From positions 1,364,001 through 1,428,000 of the forward strand of contig CBDAVM010000001.1 in the NCBI GenBank assembly GCA_965200895.1: DNA of 64,000 nucleotides, read 5' to 3'. Positions 45,159 to 54,936 of this stretch are shown here, piece after piece. The position numbers and the translations under genes are program-made. The notes below the pieces were generated by a model, which saw only the letters and a program-made list of their open reading frames with translations, did not search any database and had not been told where the DNA came from. Each line of letters begins with the position of its first letter. The stretch's first letter is position 1. Origin of the DNA: WTFV01 sp965200895. Lineage in GTDB: Bacteria > Acidobacteriota > Vicinamibacteria > Vicinamibacterales > UBA8438.

Positions 45159-47618
45159 ATGTCACGTGTGCGTGGCCGTCTGTCGGCGCTGTTCGCTGCA
45201 ACGTTCCTCGTCGGCGCGTTCGCCGCCAGGGGCCTGCCCGCCGCGGCGCAGCCGCAGGACGCCGGCGGCGCGGACCTGCTGCAGCAGACCGTCGGCCGCT
45301 ACTGCGCCACTTGTCACAACGACCGGCTACAGACGGCCGGGCTCAGCCTGACCGGCCTTGACCTCTCCGAGGTGGGCGCCCACGCCGAGACCTGGGAAAA
45401 GGTCATCACGAAGCTGCGCACGCGGACCATGCCGCCGGTCGGCCGGCCGCGCCCCGCCGCGGGCACCTACGACGCGCTGGCCGGCTGGCTCGAGAGCGAG
45501 ATCGACAGGGTCGCCGCGGCGCGGCCGAACCCGGGACGCACCGAGGCGTTCCACCGCCTGAACCGCGCCGAGTACGCCAACGCCATCCGCGATCTGCTGT
45601 CGCTCGACATCGACGTGGCCGAGCTGCTGCCCGCCGACGACATCGACGAGTACGGCTTCGACAACATGGCGGACATCCTCACCGTCTCGCCCGCCCTGAT
45701 GGAGCGGTACCTCTCGGCGGCGCGCAAGATCGGCCGGCTGGCGGTGGGCGAATCGCCGCTCGGACCGGCCACCGAAACCTACGACGTGCCGATCCTCCTG
45801 GTGCAGGACGACAGGATGGGCGACGACGTGCCGTTCGGCTCGCGGGGCGGCATCGGGATTCGCCACTACTTCCCGGTCGACGGGGAGTACGACGTCGAGA
45901 TCCGGCTGCACCGCAACTACGTGAACTATGTCCGCGGCATGGGCTCGCGCCACGAGCTGGAGGTTCGGCTCGACGGCGTGCTCGTGCGCTCGTTCGTCTT
46001 CGGCGGCGAGGAGCCCGAGGGCGTCCAGGCGCCGGCCAGCTACGGCGGCAACCAGTTCGGCGACCCGGCGTGGGAAGAGTACATGCTCTACGCCGACGCC
46101 AACATGCGCGCGCGGTTCCAGGCCGCGGCGGGTCCGCACGTGGTCAGCGTGACGTTCGTTCGGCGCTTTACCGAGCCGGAGGGCGTGCTGCAGCCGCGCC
46201 AGAGCATCTTCGCGGTCGCGGTCAACGAGATGCGCGACGGCAACGCCGCGGTCGAGCACGTGGCGATCGGCGGCCCGTACGTCAGCACGGGACCGGGCGT
46301 CACGCCGGCGCGGCAGGCGCTGTTCACCTGTCGGCCCGCCAGCGCGGCAACGGAGGACGAGGAGGCGTGCGCCGAACAGATCCTCGCGTCGCTGGCGCGG
46401 CGCGCCTACCGCCGGCCGCTGGAGGCGGGGGACATCGCGACCCTGATGGACTTCTACCGGGCCGGCCGGGACGGCGGAAGCTTCGACGCGGGCGTCCAGC
46501 TCGCCGTGGAACGCGTGCTCATCTCGCCCGACTTCCTCTTCCGGGTCGAGCGCGACCCCGTCGACATCCAGCCGGGAACCGCCTATGCGCTGACGGACAA
46601 CGAGCTGGCGTCGCGCCTGTCGTACTTCCTCTGGTCGAGCGGACCGGACGACGAGCTGCTGGACCTCGCCGAGCAGGGGCGGCTCGGCGACCCCGAGGTG
46701 CTGGCGCAGCAGGCGCGCCGGATGCTGGCCGACCCGCGCTCGAAGGAGCTGGTCCGCAACTTTGCCGGCCAGTGGCTCTACCTGCGCAACCTGCGCGGCG
46801 TCGTGCCGGACGCGGTGGTGTTCCCCGAGTTCGACGAGAACCTGCGCGATGCGTTCCTCGAAGAGACGGAGCGGTTCGTCGAGAGCCTGATCCGGGAGGA
46901 CCGGAGCGTCCTCGACCTGCTCGGCGCCGACCACACCTACGTCAACGAGCGGCTCGCCGAGCACTACGGCATTCCCAACGTCTACGGCAGCCGGTTCCGG
47001 CGGGTGACGTTGCCCCCGGAGGTGGCCGAGCGCCGCGGCGGCATCTTCGGCCACGGCAGCCTCCTCACCGTGACGTCGTACCCCAACCGGACGTCGCCGG
47101 TGCTGCGCGGCAAGTGGGTGCTGGCGAACGTCCTCGGCACGCCGCCGCCGCCGCCGCCCGCCGACGTGCCGGACCTGCCGGACCGGGGCGAGGACGGCCG
47201 GGCCGCCACCGTGCGGGACCGCCTGCAGCGGCACCGCGAGAGCCCCGCCTGTTCGGTCTGCCACGCGCCGATGGACCCGTTGGGGCTGGCCCTGGAGAAC
47301 TACGACGCGGTGGGCAAGTGGCGCGAGACCGGCGAGGCGAACCTGCCGATCGACGCGTCCGGCAACCTCCCCGACGGCACGGCGTTCGAGGGGCCGACCG
47401 GGCTGCGGACGCTGCTGCTGGAGCGTCGCGATCAGTTCATCGGGACCTTTACGGAGAAGCTTCTCGCATACGCGCTCGGCCGCGGACCGGAATACTACGA
47501 CCGCCCGACCGTGCGCGCCATCACGCGTTCGGCTGCCTCGGACAACTACCGCTGGTCGTCAATCATCGTCGGAATCGTGCAGAGCACGCCGTTCCGCATG
47601 CGGAGGTCAGAATCATGA
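45159..47618 (+). CDS. DUF1592 domain protein with c-type cytochrome motifs
   Basis: 819 residues starting at ATG 45159 behind GGAGAGAGG. After a signal peptide comes CATCHND (CxxCH haem site, residues 49-53), then the Planctomycetes/Acidobacteria series of domains in the usual order: DUF1587 (FHRLNRAEYANAIRDLLSLD), DUF1595, DUF1592 (LASRLSYFLWSSGPDDELLD), DUF1588 (RRGGIFGHGSLLTVTSYPNR) with a second CSVCH site, and DUF1585. It is periplasmic or exported. Genes of this type are always followed by a DUF1552 gene, as here with a 4-nt overlap. The biochemical role is not established; haem-based oxidation of a polymer or alkane-like substrate has been proposed for the class. Confidence 0.92.
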   Translation: MSRVRGRLSALFAATFLVGAFAARGLPAAAQPQDAGGADLLQQTVGRYCATCHNDRLQTAGLSLTGLDLSEVGAHAETWEKVITKLRTRTMPPVGRPRPAAGTYDALAGWLESEIDRVAAARPNPGRTEAFHRLNRAEYANAIRDLLSLDIDVAELLPADDIDEYGFDNMADILTVSPALMERYLSAARKIGRLAVGESPLGPATETYDVPILLVQDDRMGDDVPFGSRGGIGIRHYFPVDGEYDVEIRLHRNYVNYVRGMGSRHELEVRLDGVLVRSFVFGGEEPEGVQAPASYGGNQFGDPAWEEYMLYADANMRARFQAAAGPHVVSVTFVRRFTEPEGVLQPRQSIFAVAVNEMRDGNAAVEHVAIGGPYVSTGPGVTPARQALFTCRPASAATEDEEACAEQILASLARRAYRRPLEAGDIATLMDFYRAGRDGGSFDAGVQLAVERVLISPDFLFRVERDPVDIQPGTAYALTDNELASRLSYFLWSSGPDDELLDLAEQGRLGDPEVLAQQARRMLADPRSKELVRNFAGQWLYLRNLRGVVPDAVVFPEFDENLRDAFLEETERFVESLIREDRSVLDLLGADHTYVNERLAEHYGIPNVYGSRFRRVTLPPEVAERRGGIFGHGSLLTVTSYPNRTSPVLRGKWVLANVLGTPPPPPPADVPDLPDRGEDGRAATVRDRLQRHRESPACSVCHAPMDPLGLALENYDAVGKWRETGEANLPIDASGNLPDGTAFEGPTGLRTLLLERRDQFIGTFTEKLLAYALGRGPEYYDRPTVRAITRSAASDNYRWSSIIVGIVQSTPFRMRRSES

Positions 47619-48940
47619 TCATCACCGGCAAGGCGATACCCCGTCGTACCGTGCTGCGCGGCCTGGGCGCCTCGCTCGCGCTGCCGTTGCTCGACGGCAT
47701 GGTGCCGGCGGCGGCGGCCATGCGCAACACCGCGGCGGCCCCGATCAAGCGATTCGGCGTCGTCTACGTCCCGAACGGCATGATGATGAACCACTGGACG
47801 CCGAAGACGGTGGGGACCGGATTCGAGTTCCCGACCGTCATGAAGCCGCTGGAGCCGTTCCGGCCGTACGTCCAGGTCCTGTCGGGCATGCACGGGGTCG
47901 ACAGCGAGGGGCCCCACGCCCGCTCCTCGACGCGGTTCCTGACCGGCGTGCCCTCGAAGCCGGACAACGGCTCCGACCTGCTGGCCGCGGTCTCGGCGGA
48001 CCAGATCGCCGGCCGCGTCCTCGGGCGCGAGACGCAGCTCGCCACCCTGGAGCTGGCGATCGACGGGCGCGACTTCGCGGGTTCGTGCGACGACGGCTTC
48101 AGTTGCGCCTACACGAACACCATCTCGTGGGCCAACGACACGACGCCGCTGCCGATGGAGAACAACCCGCGCGTCGTCTTCGAGCGGCTGTTCGGGGACA
48201 CCGGCAGCACCGACCCGGCCGTGCGCCGGGCGCGCCTCCGCAAGGACGCCAGCCTTCTCGATTCGGTGACCGAGCGGGCCGGCGATCTCGCGCGGCAGGT
48301 CGGGGCGGGTGACCGCGCCAAGCTGGGGCAGTATCTCGACGCCGTCCGTGACGTGGAGCGGCGCATCCAGATGGCCGAGGCGCAAAGCGACCGGGAGCTG
48401 CCGGTCGTCGATCAGCCGGCGGGCGTGCCGGGGACGCTGGGCGAGCACGCCAGGTTGATGTTCGACCTGCAGGCGCTGGCCTTCGAGACCGACCTGACGC
48501 GCGTCACCACGTTCATGATGGGTCGCGAGATCACCGGCCGGACCTACGCCGAGATCGGGGTGCCCGACGCGCACCACCCGATCTCGCACCACCAGCGCGA
48601 CCCCGCAAAGCTGGCGAAGCTGACCAAGATCAACCAGTACCACGTGCAGCTCTTCTCCGAGTTCCTGGAGCGGCTGCAGTCGACCCCGGACGGCGACGGG
48701 ACGCTGCTGGATCATTCGATGATCGTCTACGGCGCCGGCATGGCCGACAGCAACTCGCACGGCTCCGAGAACCTGCCGATTCTGCTGGCCGGCGGCGGGG
48801 CCGGAACCGGCGGGCGCCACGTCCGCTATCCGTCCGACACGCCGCTCGCCAACCTGCACGTCACCCTGCTCGACAAGCTGGGCGTGCCCGTCGAGTCGCT
48901 CGGCCACGCCACCGGCAAGCTGCGGCTTGGGGCGGCGTAG
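47615..48940 (+). CDS. DUF1552 protein with Tat-like signal
   Basis: 441 residues. The N-terminus AIPRRTVLRGLGASLALPLL has a twin-arginine followed by a hydrophobic stretch, suggesting Tat export. The DUF1552 body shows RFGVVYVPNGMMMNHWTPK, VLSGMHGVDSEGPHARSSTR, NNPRVVFERLFGD and a sulfatase-like C-terminal region (LLDHSMIVYGAGMADSNSHG, NLPILLAGGGAGT). Its start overlaps the DUF1592 stop (ATGA, 47615-47618), so the two are made together and probably act in one periplasmic complex. It may bind metal through the conserved His in HHPISHHQ. Precise activity unknown. Confidence 0.92.
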   Translation: MIITGKAIPRRTVLRGLGASLALPLLDGMVPAAAAMRNTAAAPIKRFGVVYVPNGMMMNHWTPKTVGTGFEFPTVMKPLEPFRPYVQVLSGMHGVDSEGPHARSSTRFLTGVPSKPDNGSDLLAAVSADQIAGRVLGRETQLATLELAIDGRDFAGSCDDGFSCAYTNTISWANDTTPLPMENNPRVVFERLFGDTGSTDPAVRRARLRKDASLLDSVTERAGDLARQVGAGDRAKLGQYLDAVRDVERRIQMAEAQSDRELPVVDQPAGVPGTLGEHARLMFDLQALAFETDLTRVTTFMMGREITGRTYAEIGVPDAHHPISHHQRDPAKLAKLTKINQYHVQLFSEFLERLQSTPDGDGTLLDHSMIVYGAGMADSNSHGSENLPILLAGGGAGTGGRHVRYPSDTPLANLHVTLLDKLGVPVESLGHATGKLRLGAA

Positions 48941-49031
48941 AGGCAGCCTGCCAGACATCGCGCTCCGTTTCGGGTCGGTGTCCGCGGATGCCGACCCGCT
49001 TCGGGCAATGCTTCGCGCCTTCGGTGGCCGG

Positions 49032-50597
49032 ATGACCGCCCGCGCCCTCATGTTCCAGGGCACGGGCTCCGACGTCGGCAAGTCCCTCATCGTCGCCGGC
49101 CTGTGCCGCCTCGCCCGGCGGCGCGGCATCCGTGTCGCGCCGTTCAAGCCGCAGAACATGTCGAACAACGCTGCGGTCTCGGTGGACGGCGGCGAGATAG
49201 GCCGCGCGCAGGCGTTGCAGGCGCGCGCCGCCGGGCTGGAGCCGGGCGTGGACATGAACCCGGTGCTCCTGAAGCCGCAGACCGACCGCGGCGCGCAGGT
49301 CGTGGTGCAGGGGCGCGTGCTCGGCGCGTTCGACGCGCGGGAGTACCAGGCCGTGCGTCCGCGGATCCGGGCGTCCGTCCTGGACAGCTTCCGACACCTG
49401 GCGGCGGACTGCGACCTCGTCCTCGTCGAGGGGGCCGGCAGCGCCGCGGAGGTGAACCTGCGGCCGAACGACATCGCCAACATGGGGTTCGCGCGCGCGT
49501 TCGGGGTTCCCGTCTGTCTGGTGGGCGACATCGACCGCGGCGGCGTGATCGCATCGCTGGTGGGGACGCACGCGGTGCTGGAGCGCGAGGACGCCGCCCT
49601 GATCGCGGGCTTCGTCGTGAACCGGTTCCGGGGCGATCCCGCGCTGTTCACCGACGGTCTTGCGATCGTCGAGCGTCGTACCGGATGGCCGTGCTTCGGG
49701 CTCATCCACTGGCTATCGGCGGCCGGGCGCCTGCCGCCGGAGGACGCCGCGTCGATGGCGCGGGACAGCCGACCCGCTGGCGCCGACGGCGCCGTCGGCG
49801 CAGTCCGTGGAGAGCGCGGCCACGGTGCGTCCACCGGCGGCGGTTCGCGCGTTGCCGGCAGGGTTTCGGCAGCCTCCCTGCGCATCGTGGCGCCGGTGCT
49901 GTCGCGTCTGGCGAACTTCGACGACGCCGATCCGCTGCGCCAGGAGCCGGCGGTCGATTTCGCATTCGTGCCGCCGGGCCGACCCATCCCGCGCGACGCG
50001 GACGTGGTGGTGCTGTTCGGCACGAAGTCGACGGTCGGCGACGTGGCCTTCCTCCGCGCGCAGGGATGGCATCACGACATCATCGCGCACGTCAGGACCG
50101 GTGGGCGTGTGCTGGGGGTGTGCGGCGGCTACCAGATGCTGGGCCGCAGCGTTCAGGATCCGGCCGGTGTGGATGGACCCGCCGGCGCGGCCGACGGATT
50201 GGGTCTGCTCGACATCGAGACGACGATGGCGGGTGAGAAGACCGTACGCCGGGTGCAGGGGCGCTGTGCGCTCGGCGGGGAGCCGGTGTCCGGGTACGAG
50301 ATTCACATGGGATTGACGCGCGGGCCGGATCTTGTCCGCCCGGTGCTGCATCTGGAGACCGGTCCCGACGGCGCGCGCGACACGAGCGGTCGGGTGGAGG
50401 GAACCTGCGTCCACGGGCTGTTCTCCAACGATGCCTGGCGCCGGGCGTGGCTCGCCCGCGCCGGCGGCGCAGTGACCGGGGCGTCCTGGAGCCACGACGC
50501 CGCGGTGGACGCCGCGCTGGACGACATCGCGACGGCTCTTGATGCCATGATCGACGTCGACGCGCTGTTCGGTGCGGCGCGCACGCCGATCCGGTGA
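49032..50597 (+). CDS. cobQ: Cobyric acid synthase
   Basis: 521 residues from ATG 49032 (an ATG at 49008 is possible). The N-terminal ATP site is GTGSDVGKS (residues 10-18), then RVAPFKPQNMSNNAAV, the family signature LLKPQTDRGAQVVVQGR and LVEGAGSAAEVNLRPNDIAN. The C-terminal class I glutamine amidotransferase has GVCGGYQMLG (nucleophile Cys) and EGTCVHGLF (His). It amidates side chains of adenosylcobyrinic diamide in cobalamin synthesis. No other cobalamin gene is in the window, so it stands alone here, perhaps for salvage or with the pathway elsewhere. A Pro/Ala/Gly-rich insert lies between the domains at about residues 240-270. Confidence 0.93.
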   Translation: MTARALMFQGTGSDVGKSLIVAGLCRLARRRGIRVAPFKPQNMSNNAAVSVDGGEIGRAQALQARAAGLEPGVDMNPVLLKPQTDRGAQVVVQGRVLGAFDAREYQAVRPRIRASVLDSFRHLAADCDLVLVEGAGSAAEVNLRPNDIANMGFARAFGVPVCLVGDIDRGGVIASLVGTHAVLEREDAALIAGFVVNRFRGDPALFTDGLAIVERRTGWPCFGLIHWLSAAGRLPPEDAASMARDSRPAGADGAVGAVRGERGHGASTGGGSRVAGRVSAASLRIVAPVLSRLANFDDADPLRQEPAVDFAFVPPGRPIPRDADVVVLFGTKSTVGDVAFLRAQGWHHDIIAHVRTGGRVLGVCGGYQMLGRSVQDPAGVDGPAGAADGLGLLDIETTMAGEKTVRRVQGRCALGGEPVSGYEIHMGLTRGPDLVRPVLHLETGPDGARDTSGRVEGTCVHGLFSNDAWRRAWLARAGGAVTGASWSHDAAVDAALDDIATALDAMIDVDALFGAARTPIR

Positions 50598-50640
50598 TGC
50601 GTTCTCGTCCTCGAACCCCGCCGAATCCGAGCGAGGGTCC

Positions 50641-53352
50641 TCACTGCCACGCCGCGAGCTCGGCGGCCGTCACCGGCTCGGCGGGTCCATGGAAGATGGC
50701 GTTGAACAGCAGCTTGAACGTCGCGCGCGTCTGGGTGCGGAACGCGATCTGGCTGCCCATGGTGACGACGTAGCCGCGGCCCACGTCGAAGGCGACGACG
50801 TTGGCCCGCTGGCGCAGGAACTCGTCGCCGAGCAGCCAGCCGCTGGCCACCATGTCGTCGTCGTCGGGATAGCGCGAGACCACCTCGGCGGGGACGTCGA
50901 AGCTGGGCAGGAGCTGGTAGGCCTGGTCGAAGCGGAAGAAGACCGGCCACGACTCCGGCATGCCGTAGCCGACCGGATGACGCGGGTTGTACTCCTGCTT
51001 GAGCAGGGTCCCGGGCGAATAGAACAGTGACGTCGGGTCGACGACCCGGTTGCGCAGCGTCCGGGAAAGCTCCGCCGGGCTGCGGAAGGCGTCGCGCAGC
51101 CGTCGCTCGGCCTCGCCGACGACAATCCGCGTCGGCCGGCGCCCGCGGCCCGTGCGCATCGGCAACCCGCGCGCCGGGAGCACCGGCTCTATCGGCAGGT
51201 CGAACAGTTGCCGGGCCGTGGTGACGGCCGAACCGAGTGCGATCAGCGTCCCCCCGTCCTCCGCCACCCACCGGCGCAGCTTGCGCCAGCCCGATTGACC
51301 CACCCCGTACGCCCAGCGCCAGGACTCGTCATGACGGTCCGGATTCAATCCGCGGATGATCCGCGTGCGGCTGGTGCCGGCGGGCAGCACGATGACGTCG
51401 TATTTCCCGGCGAGGTCGCCGTCGAAGTCGAGGGACGAGATCACGGCGTGATCGAGCTCGTACTGCTCGAACAGCCACATCATCCAGCCGCCCGGCATGT
51501 TGTTGGCGGCGCGCCAGAGGCCGACGCGCGTCGGACGGCGCAGGCGGTGTCCGTCCACCTGCGGTGCGCGATCCGCCGCCGTCACGACCAGGCCGGTCTC
51601 CCCGGCGACCTGTCCGAGAATCCGCTCGGCAGCGGCGGTCGGCGGCACCAGCCACGTGCCGGGCGCGTGGTCCCGGCCGCCCGACGCGAACCCCTCCGCC
51701 GCGCGATAGACCGGCGCCCCGGCCGCCTGCAGCCGCGCGGCGGCCAGAAAGCCGGCGTTGGACGAGGGCGGGATGGCATAGCCCCACGCGGGCCGTTCCG
51801 GAAACGGCGCCTGTCGCGGCGCGATCGACCGCAGCAGTTCCAGGTCGGCGTCGACAGGCTCGTCGATCCGATCCACGTCGACGCCCATCAGCATGCCGAG
51901 CGTATGCCCCGTGACGTCGTAGGGCGGGATCGGAGGCCCCCCGGGGTAGGCGCGCAGGTCGGGATAGACCTGCTTCTCCAGCATGGTCTTGGCGAATGCG
52001 CCGTACGGCTGGGCGAGCTGGATCACCCAGGAACCGGCGGGGTAGGCGGCGGCGCCGGCGTGGAACGGCGCCCGCGCCCGATGGATCTCGACCTCGCCGA
52101 AGTGGAGGATCTCCAGCAGCTCGTAGGTGGCGAACGGATCCGCTTGGACCGCCGGCACGACGAACGCATGCGGCGCCTCGTCACGGTCGACCCAGTCGCG
52201 GTGCACGCGGTGGAAGTTCTCCATCCAGCGCGTGCGGTACTTCGCCATGTTCTCCAGCGCGGCGTACGTGGAGATCTCCGTGTACTCGACGATGTCGCCC
52301 AGGCGCCAGACCGCCGAGTCGTAGGGCGCCGGGAAGTTCGTCCGCGCGTCCTGGGGGCCCAGTGGCCGGTTGGGTCCGCGGGGGTTGATGTAGGGGGCGG
52401 CGAGGTTGGCGCTGGCGATCTCGGTCAGGATGCGCGGCTGACCGTGGTAGACCATGTACTGCCGCGCCGGTGTCCACAGGTCGTACAGGTCTCCGGAGAT
52501 GATCCCCTTCTTGCCGTTGGCGATCAGCGCCGAGGCCATCGCGCTGCCGATCTGCGCCTGTCCCTCCAGCAGCAGGGGGTGGATGTTGGGATCGTGCGGA
52601 TCCTTGTACGGCGGCACGAACATCCGCGCGCCGCGGGGACCCATCTGGTGCATGTCGTGCGTGATCTGCGGCTTGTACTCGCGGTGAATGTCGATGGCGA
52701 GCCGCGTCTCCTGCTGCGTGAACATGAACCAGTCGCGGTTGTCGTCGTGGCCGGTGTAGCGCTGGTAGAGGTCCGGATAGAGCCGGTTGAGGCCGGTGTT
52801 CTCGGTGGCGTACCAGTGATCGACGATCAGGATCTGACCGTCCGGGTTCTGCGACGGCACCATCAGCACGACGGTGTTGTCGAGGATCTCCCGAATCTCC
52901 GGCGAATCCTCCGTCGCCAGCCGGTGCGCGATGTTGACGATCGCCTGGCCGGGGCCGACCTCCGTCGAGTGGATCGTGGCGTACACGAAGTAGAACGGAA
53001 CGCCCTCCCGCGCCAGCGCCTGCGCCCGCTCTTCGGAGAGCCCGCGCGGGTCGGCCAGCCGGTGGTTGATCTCGATCAGCCGTTCGAGTCGCTCGAGGTT
53101 CTCCCTCGCGCTGAATTTCACCAGCACGTACGGATTGCCGTCGGTGGTCGTCCCGCGGTGCTCGTACTCCACGCGGTCGGTGCGATCCTGCAGGAGCTGC
53201 AGGTACTCGAGCACCCGCGGATACCGCACCAGCTCGCCGTCGGCGCCCATCTCGAAGCCGAAGTACTGCGCCGGCGTCGGCACGGCCTGGGCGCCGGAAG
53301 TGGCGGGGAGGACGAAGAGCAACGCGACGACCGCAATCACGCGGACATGCAT
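50641..53352 (-). CDS. Secreted M14-family metallopeptidase
   Basis: 903 residues from ATG 53352. A signal peptide (VIAVVALLFVLPATSGAQA) is followed by a zinc carboxypeptidase catalytic domain: TTTDGNPYVLVKFSAREN, YATIHSTEVGPGQAIVNIAH (His and Glu zinc ligands), VLMVPSQNPDGQ, GLNRLYPD, and THDMHQMGPRGARMFVPPYK with the third His. The C-terminal half is a conserved extension with a glutamine-amidotransferase-like fold (KYDVIVLPAGTSRTRI, FDVGRGYVVTMGSQIAFR). It probably removes C-terminal residues in the periplasm or outside. It is divergent from the methyltransferase gene; 139 nt separate the two starts. Confidence 0.9.
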   Translation of the reverse strand: MHVRVIAVVALLFVLPATSGAQAVPTPAQYFGFEMGADGELVRYPRVLEYLQLLQDRTDRVEYEHRGTTTDGNPYVLVKFSARENLERLERLIEINHRLADPRGLSEERAQALAREGVPFYFVYATIHSTEVGPGQAIVNIAHRLATEDSPEIREILDNTVVLMVPSQNPDGQILIVDHWYATENTGLNRLYPDLYQRYTGHDDNRDWFMFTQQETRLAIDIHREYKPQITHDMHQMGPRGARMFVPPYKDPHDPNIHPLLLEGQAQIGSAMASALIANGKKGIISGDLYDLWTPARQYMVYHGQPRILTEIASANLAAPYINPRGPNRPLGPQDARTNFPAPYDSAVWRLGDIVEYTEISTYAALENMAKYRTRWMENFHRVHRDWVDRDEAPHAFVVPAVQADPFATYELLEILHFGEVEIHRARAPFHAGAAAYPAGSWVIQLAQPYGAFAKTMLEKQVYPDLRAYPGGPPIPPYDVTGHTLGMLMGVDVDRIDEPVDADLELLRSIAPRQAPFPERPAWGYAIPPSSNAGFLAAARLQAAGAPVYRAAEGFASGGRDHAPGTWLVPPTAAAERILGQVAGETGLVVTAADRAPQVDGHRLRRPTRVGLWRAANNMPGGWMMWLFEQYELDHAVISSLDFDGDLAGKYDVIVLPAGTSRTRIIRGLNPDRHDESWRWAYGVGQSGWRKLRRWVAEDGGTLIALGSAVTTARQLFDLPIEPVLPARGLPMRTGRGRRPTRIVVGEAERRLRDAFRSPAELSRTLRNRVVDPTSLFYSPGTLLKQEYNPRHPVGYGMPESWPVFFRFDQAYQLLPSFDVPAEVVSRYPDDDDMVASGWLLGDEFLRQRANVVAFDVGRGYVVTMGSQIAFRTQTRATFKLLFNAIFHGPAEPVTAAELAAWQ

Positions 53353-53491
53353 CTTGCGCTTCCTGTTGTGGAAATCCCGTCGACGGATGAGCAGGGCAGG
53401 ATACCATGCAGGGAGCCCGCCGTCCGTTTGCGCCGGCGTGGTGGAGCAGGGATGTCGCGCACGGCCCCGGCACAGGCAGGAGACCGATTCC

Positions 53492-54910
53492 ATGAAACGC
53501 AACCAGTGGCGGGCGGTCGGCGCGGTGGTCTGCATCGGGTGCGTCGCCGCCGCAGGGCTCGCGGCGCCGGTCCATGCCCAGGACGAGCGAGCGGCGCGGC
53601 ACCGCGTGCCGGCGGAGTTCATGAGCTACCTGGGCGCCGACTGGCTGGAACGGCCCGAGCGCATCGAGCAGGAGCAGCCCGCGCGGGTCCTCGACGCGAT
53701 GGACCTGCGTCCCGGCGACGTGGTCGCCGACGTCGGGTGCGGATCGGGGTACTACGCGCGCCGCATCGCGCGCCGCGTGCAGCCGGGCGGCACGGTGTAC
53801 TGCGAGGACATCCAGCCCGAGATGCTCGACATCATGCGGCAGCGGGCGGCCGACGAGGGGGTAACCGGCATCGAGGCGGTACTGGGCACGCCGACCGACC
53901 CCGGGCTGCCGGCCGGCGCCGTCGACTGGATCCTCATCGCCGACGTCTACCACGAGATGTCCGATCCCGAGCCGATGCTGGCCGGCATCCGGCGCGCGCT
54001 CTCTCCGCGCGGCCGGGTCGCGCTGCTGGAGTATCGGGCAGAAGACGGCACCGGCGACCAGATCAAGGCGGACCACACGATGTCGGTGCGGCAGGTGCTG
54101 ATGGAGTGGCGTGCCGCCGGCTTCGAGCTGCTGGCCCTGCACGACTTCCTGCCGAGCCAGCACCTGTTCTTCTTCCGCGCCGCCGATGGCGGGACACGGG
54201 GCGGCGCTGCCGCCGGCCGCGCCGCGGACGATGACGCCGCCGCCGGGAGCGATGCGGGCGCCGGCGGCGCGCTGACCGACCACGACCTGTTCGACGCCGT
54301 CGACGCCGGCCTCGTGCAGGTGGAGGCGCGCGGCGCCGGCGCCGAGGCGGTGGCCTTGCGCATTCGTCGTACCGGCGAAGATCCCGTCGTGATCACTTCT
54401 CCGGTGGCCGCCTACTTCGACGCCGAGGACGCACGGGACATGATCGCGCGCCGCGACGGCTGGGTGGTCCTGCACGAGGACGGCTGGCGCGACTGGACGC
54501 TCCGTGCCGTCGGCCGGCAGCGCGACCTGCCGCCGCCGGGCGCCGGCGACCGGCTCGCCATCCGCCCGCCGTCGACCGCACCCGTCATCGAGGACCTGCT
54601 GCTGGAGATCCAGACGGGAACCTACACCGTCTCCAACTCACCCACCCTGTATCCGCCGCGCACGCCGGTGATGGAGCAGGCCGCGGTCTGGATCGCCGAC
54701 GGCGACGCCGACTACGCCGAGATGGCGCCGCACATCGCCGGGCCGATGCTGCCGGCGCAGTACGCCGCCGCCTTCGCCCTGGTCTTCGTCGACCGGGCCG
54801 GCATCGACGTCACCCGGCGGCGCGTCTGGGCGGACCGGCAGCAGGTATTCGGCCGGCTGCGCGACCAGGGCCTGCGTATCTGGTACCAGCTGAAGACGAA
54901 TGCACGGTAG
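53492..54910 (+). CDS. Exported SAM-dependent methyltransferase with C-terminal unknown domain
   Basis: 472 residues. A signal peptide (AVVCIGCVAAAGLAAPVHAQ) precedes a class I methyltransferase: VVADVGCGSGYYARRIARRV (motif I), VDWILIADVYHEMSDPEPML, RRALSPRGRVALLEYR. A Gly/Ala-rich linker (about 232-260) leads to a C-terminal region (VVITSPVAAYFDAEDARDMI and TGTYTVSNSPTLYPPRTPV) of no family I know. An exported methyltransferase is odd because SAM is cytosolic, yet this type with a signal peptide recurs in Acidobacteria-like genomes. Substrate unknown. AGGAGA precedes the ATG at 53492. Confidence 0.82.
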   Translation: MKRNQWRAVGAVVCIGCVAAAGLAAPVHAQDERAARHRVPAEFMSYLGADWLERPERIEQEQPARVLDAMDLRPGDVVADVGCGSGYYARRIARRVQPGGTVYCEDIQPEMLDIMRQRAADEGVTGIEAVLGTPTDPGLPAGAVDWILIADVYHEMSDPEPMLAGIRRALSPRGRVALLEYRAEDGTGDQIKADHTMSVRQVLMEWRAAGFELLALHDFLPSQHLFFFRAADGGTRGGAAAGRAADDDAAAGSDAGAGGALTDHDLFDAVDAGLVQVEARGAGAEAVALRIRRTGEDPVVITSPVAAYFDAEDARDMIARRDGWVVLHEDGWRDWTLRAVGRQRDLPPPGAGDRLAIRPPSTAPVIEDLLLEIQTGTYTVSNSPTLYPPRTPVMEQAAVWIADGDADYAEMAPHIAGPMLPAQYAAAFALVFVDRAGIDVTRRRVWADRQQVFGRLRDQGLRIWYQLKTNAR

Positions 54911-54936
54911 CCCCGCTTCGGGCCGCGCGCATCACA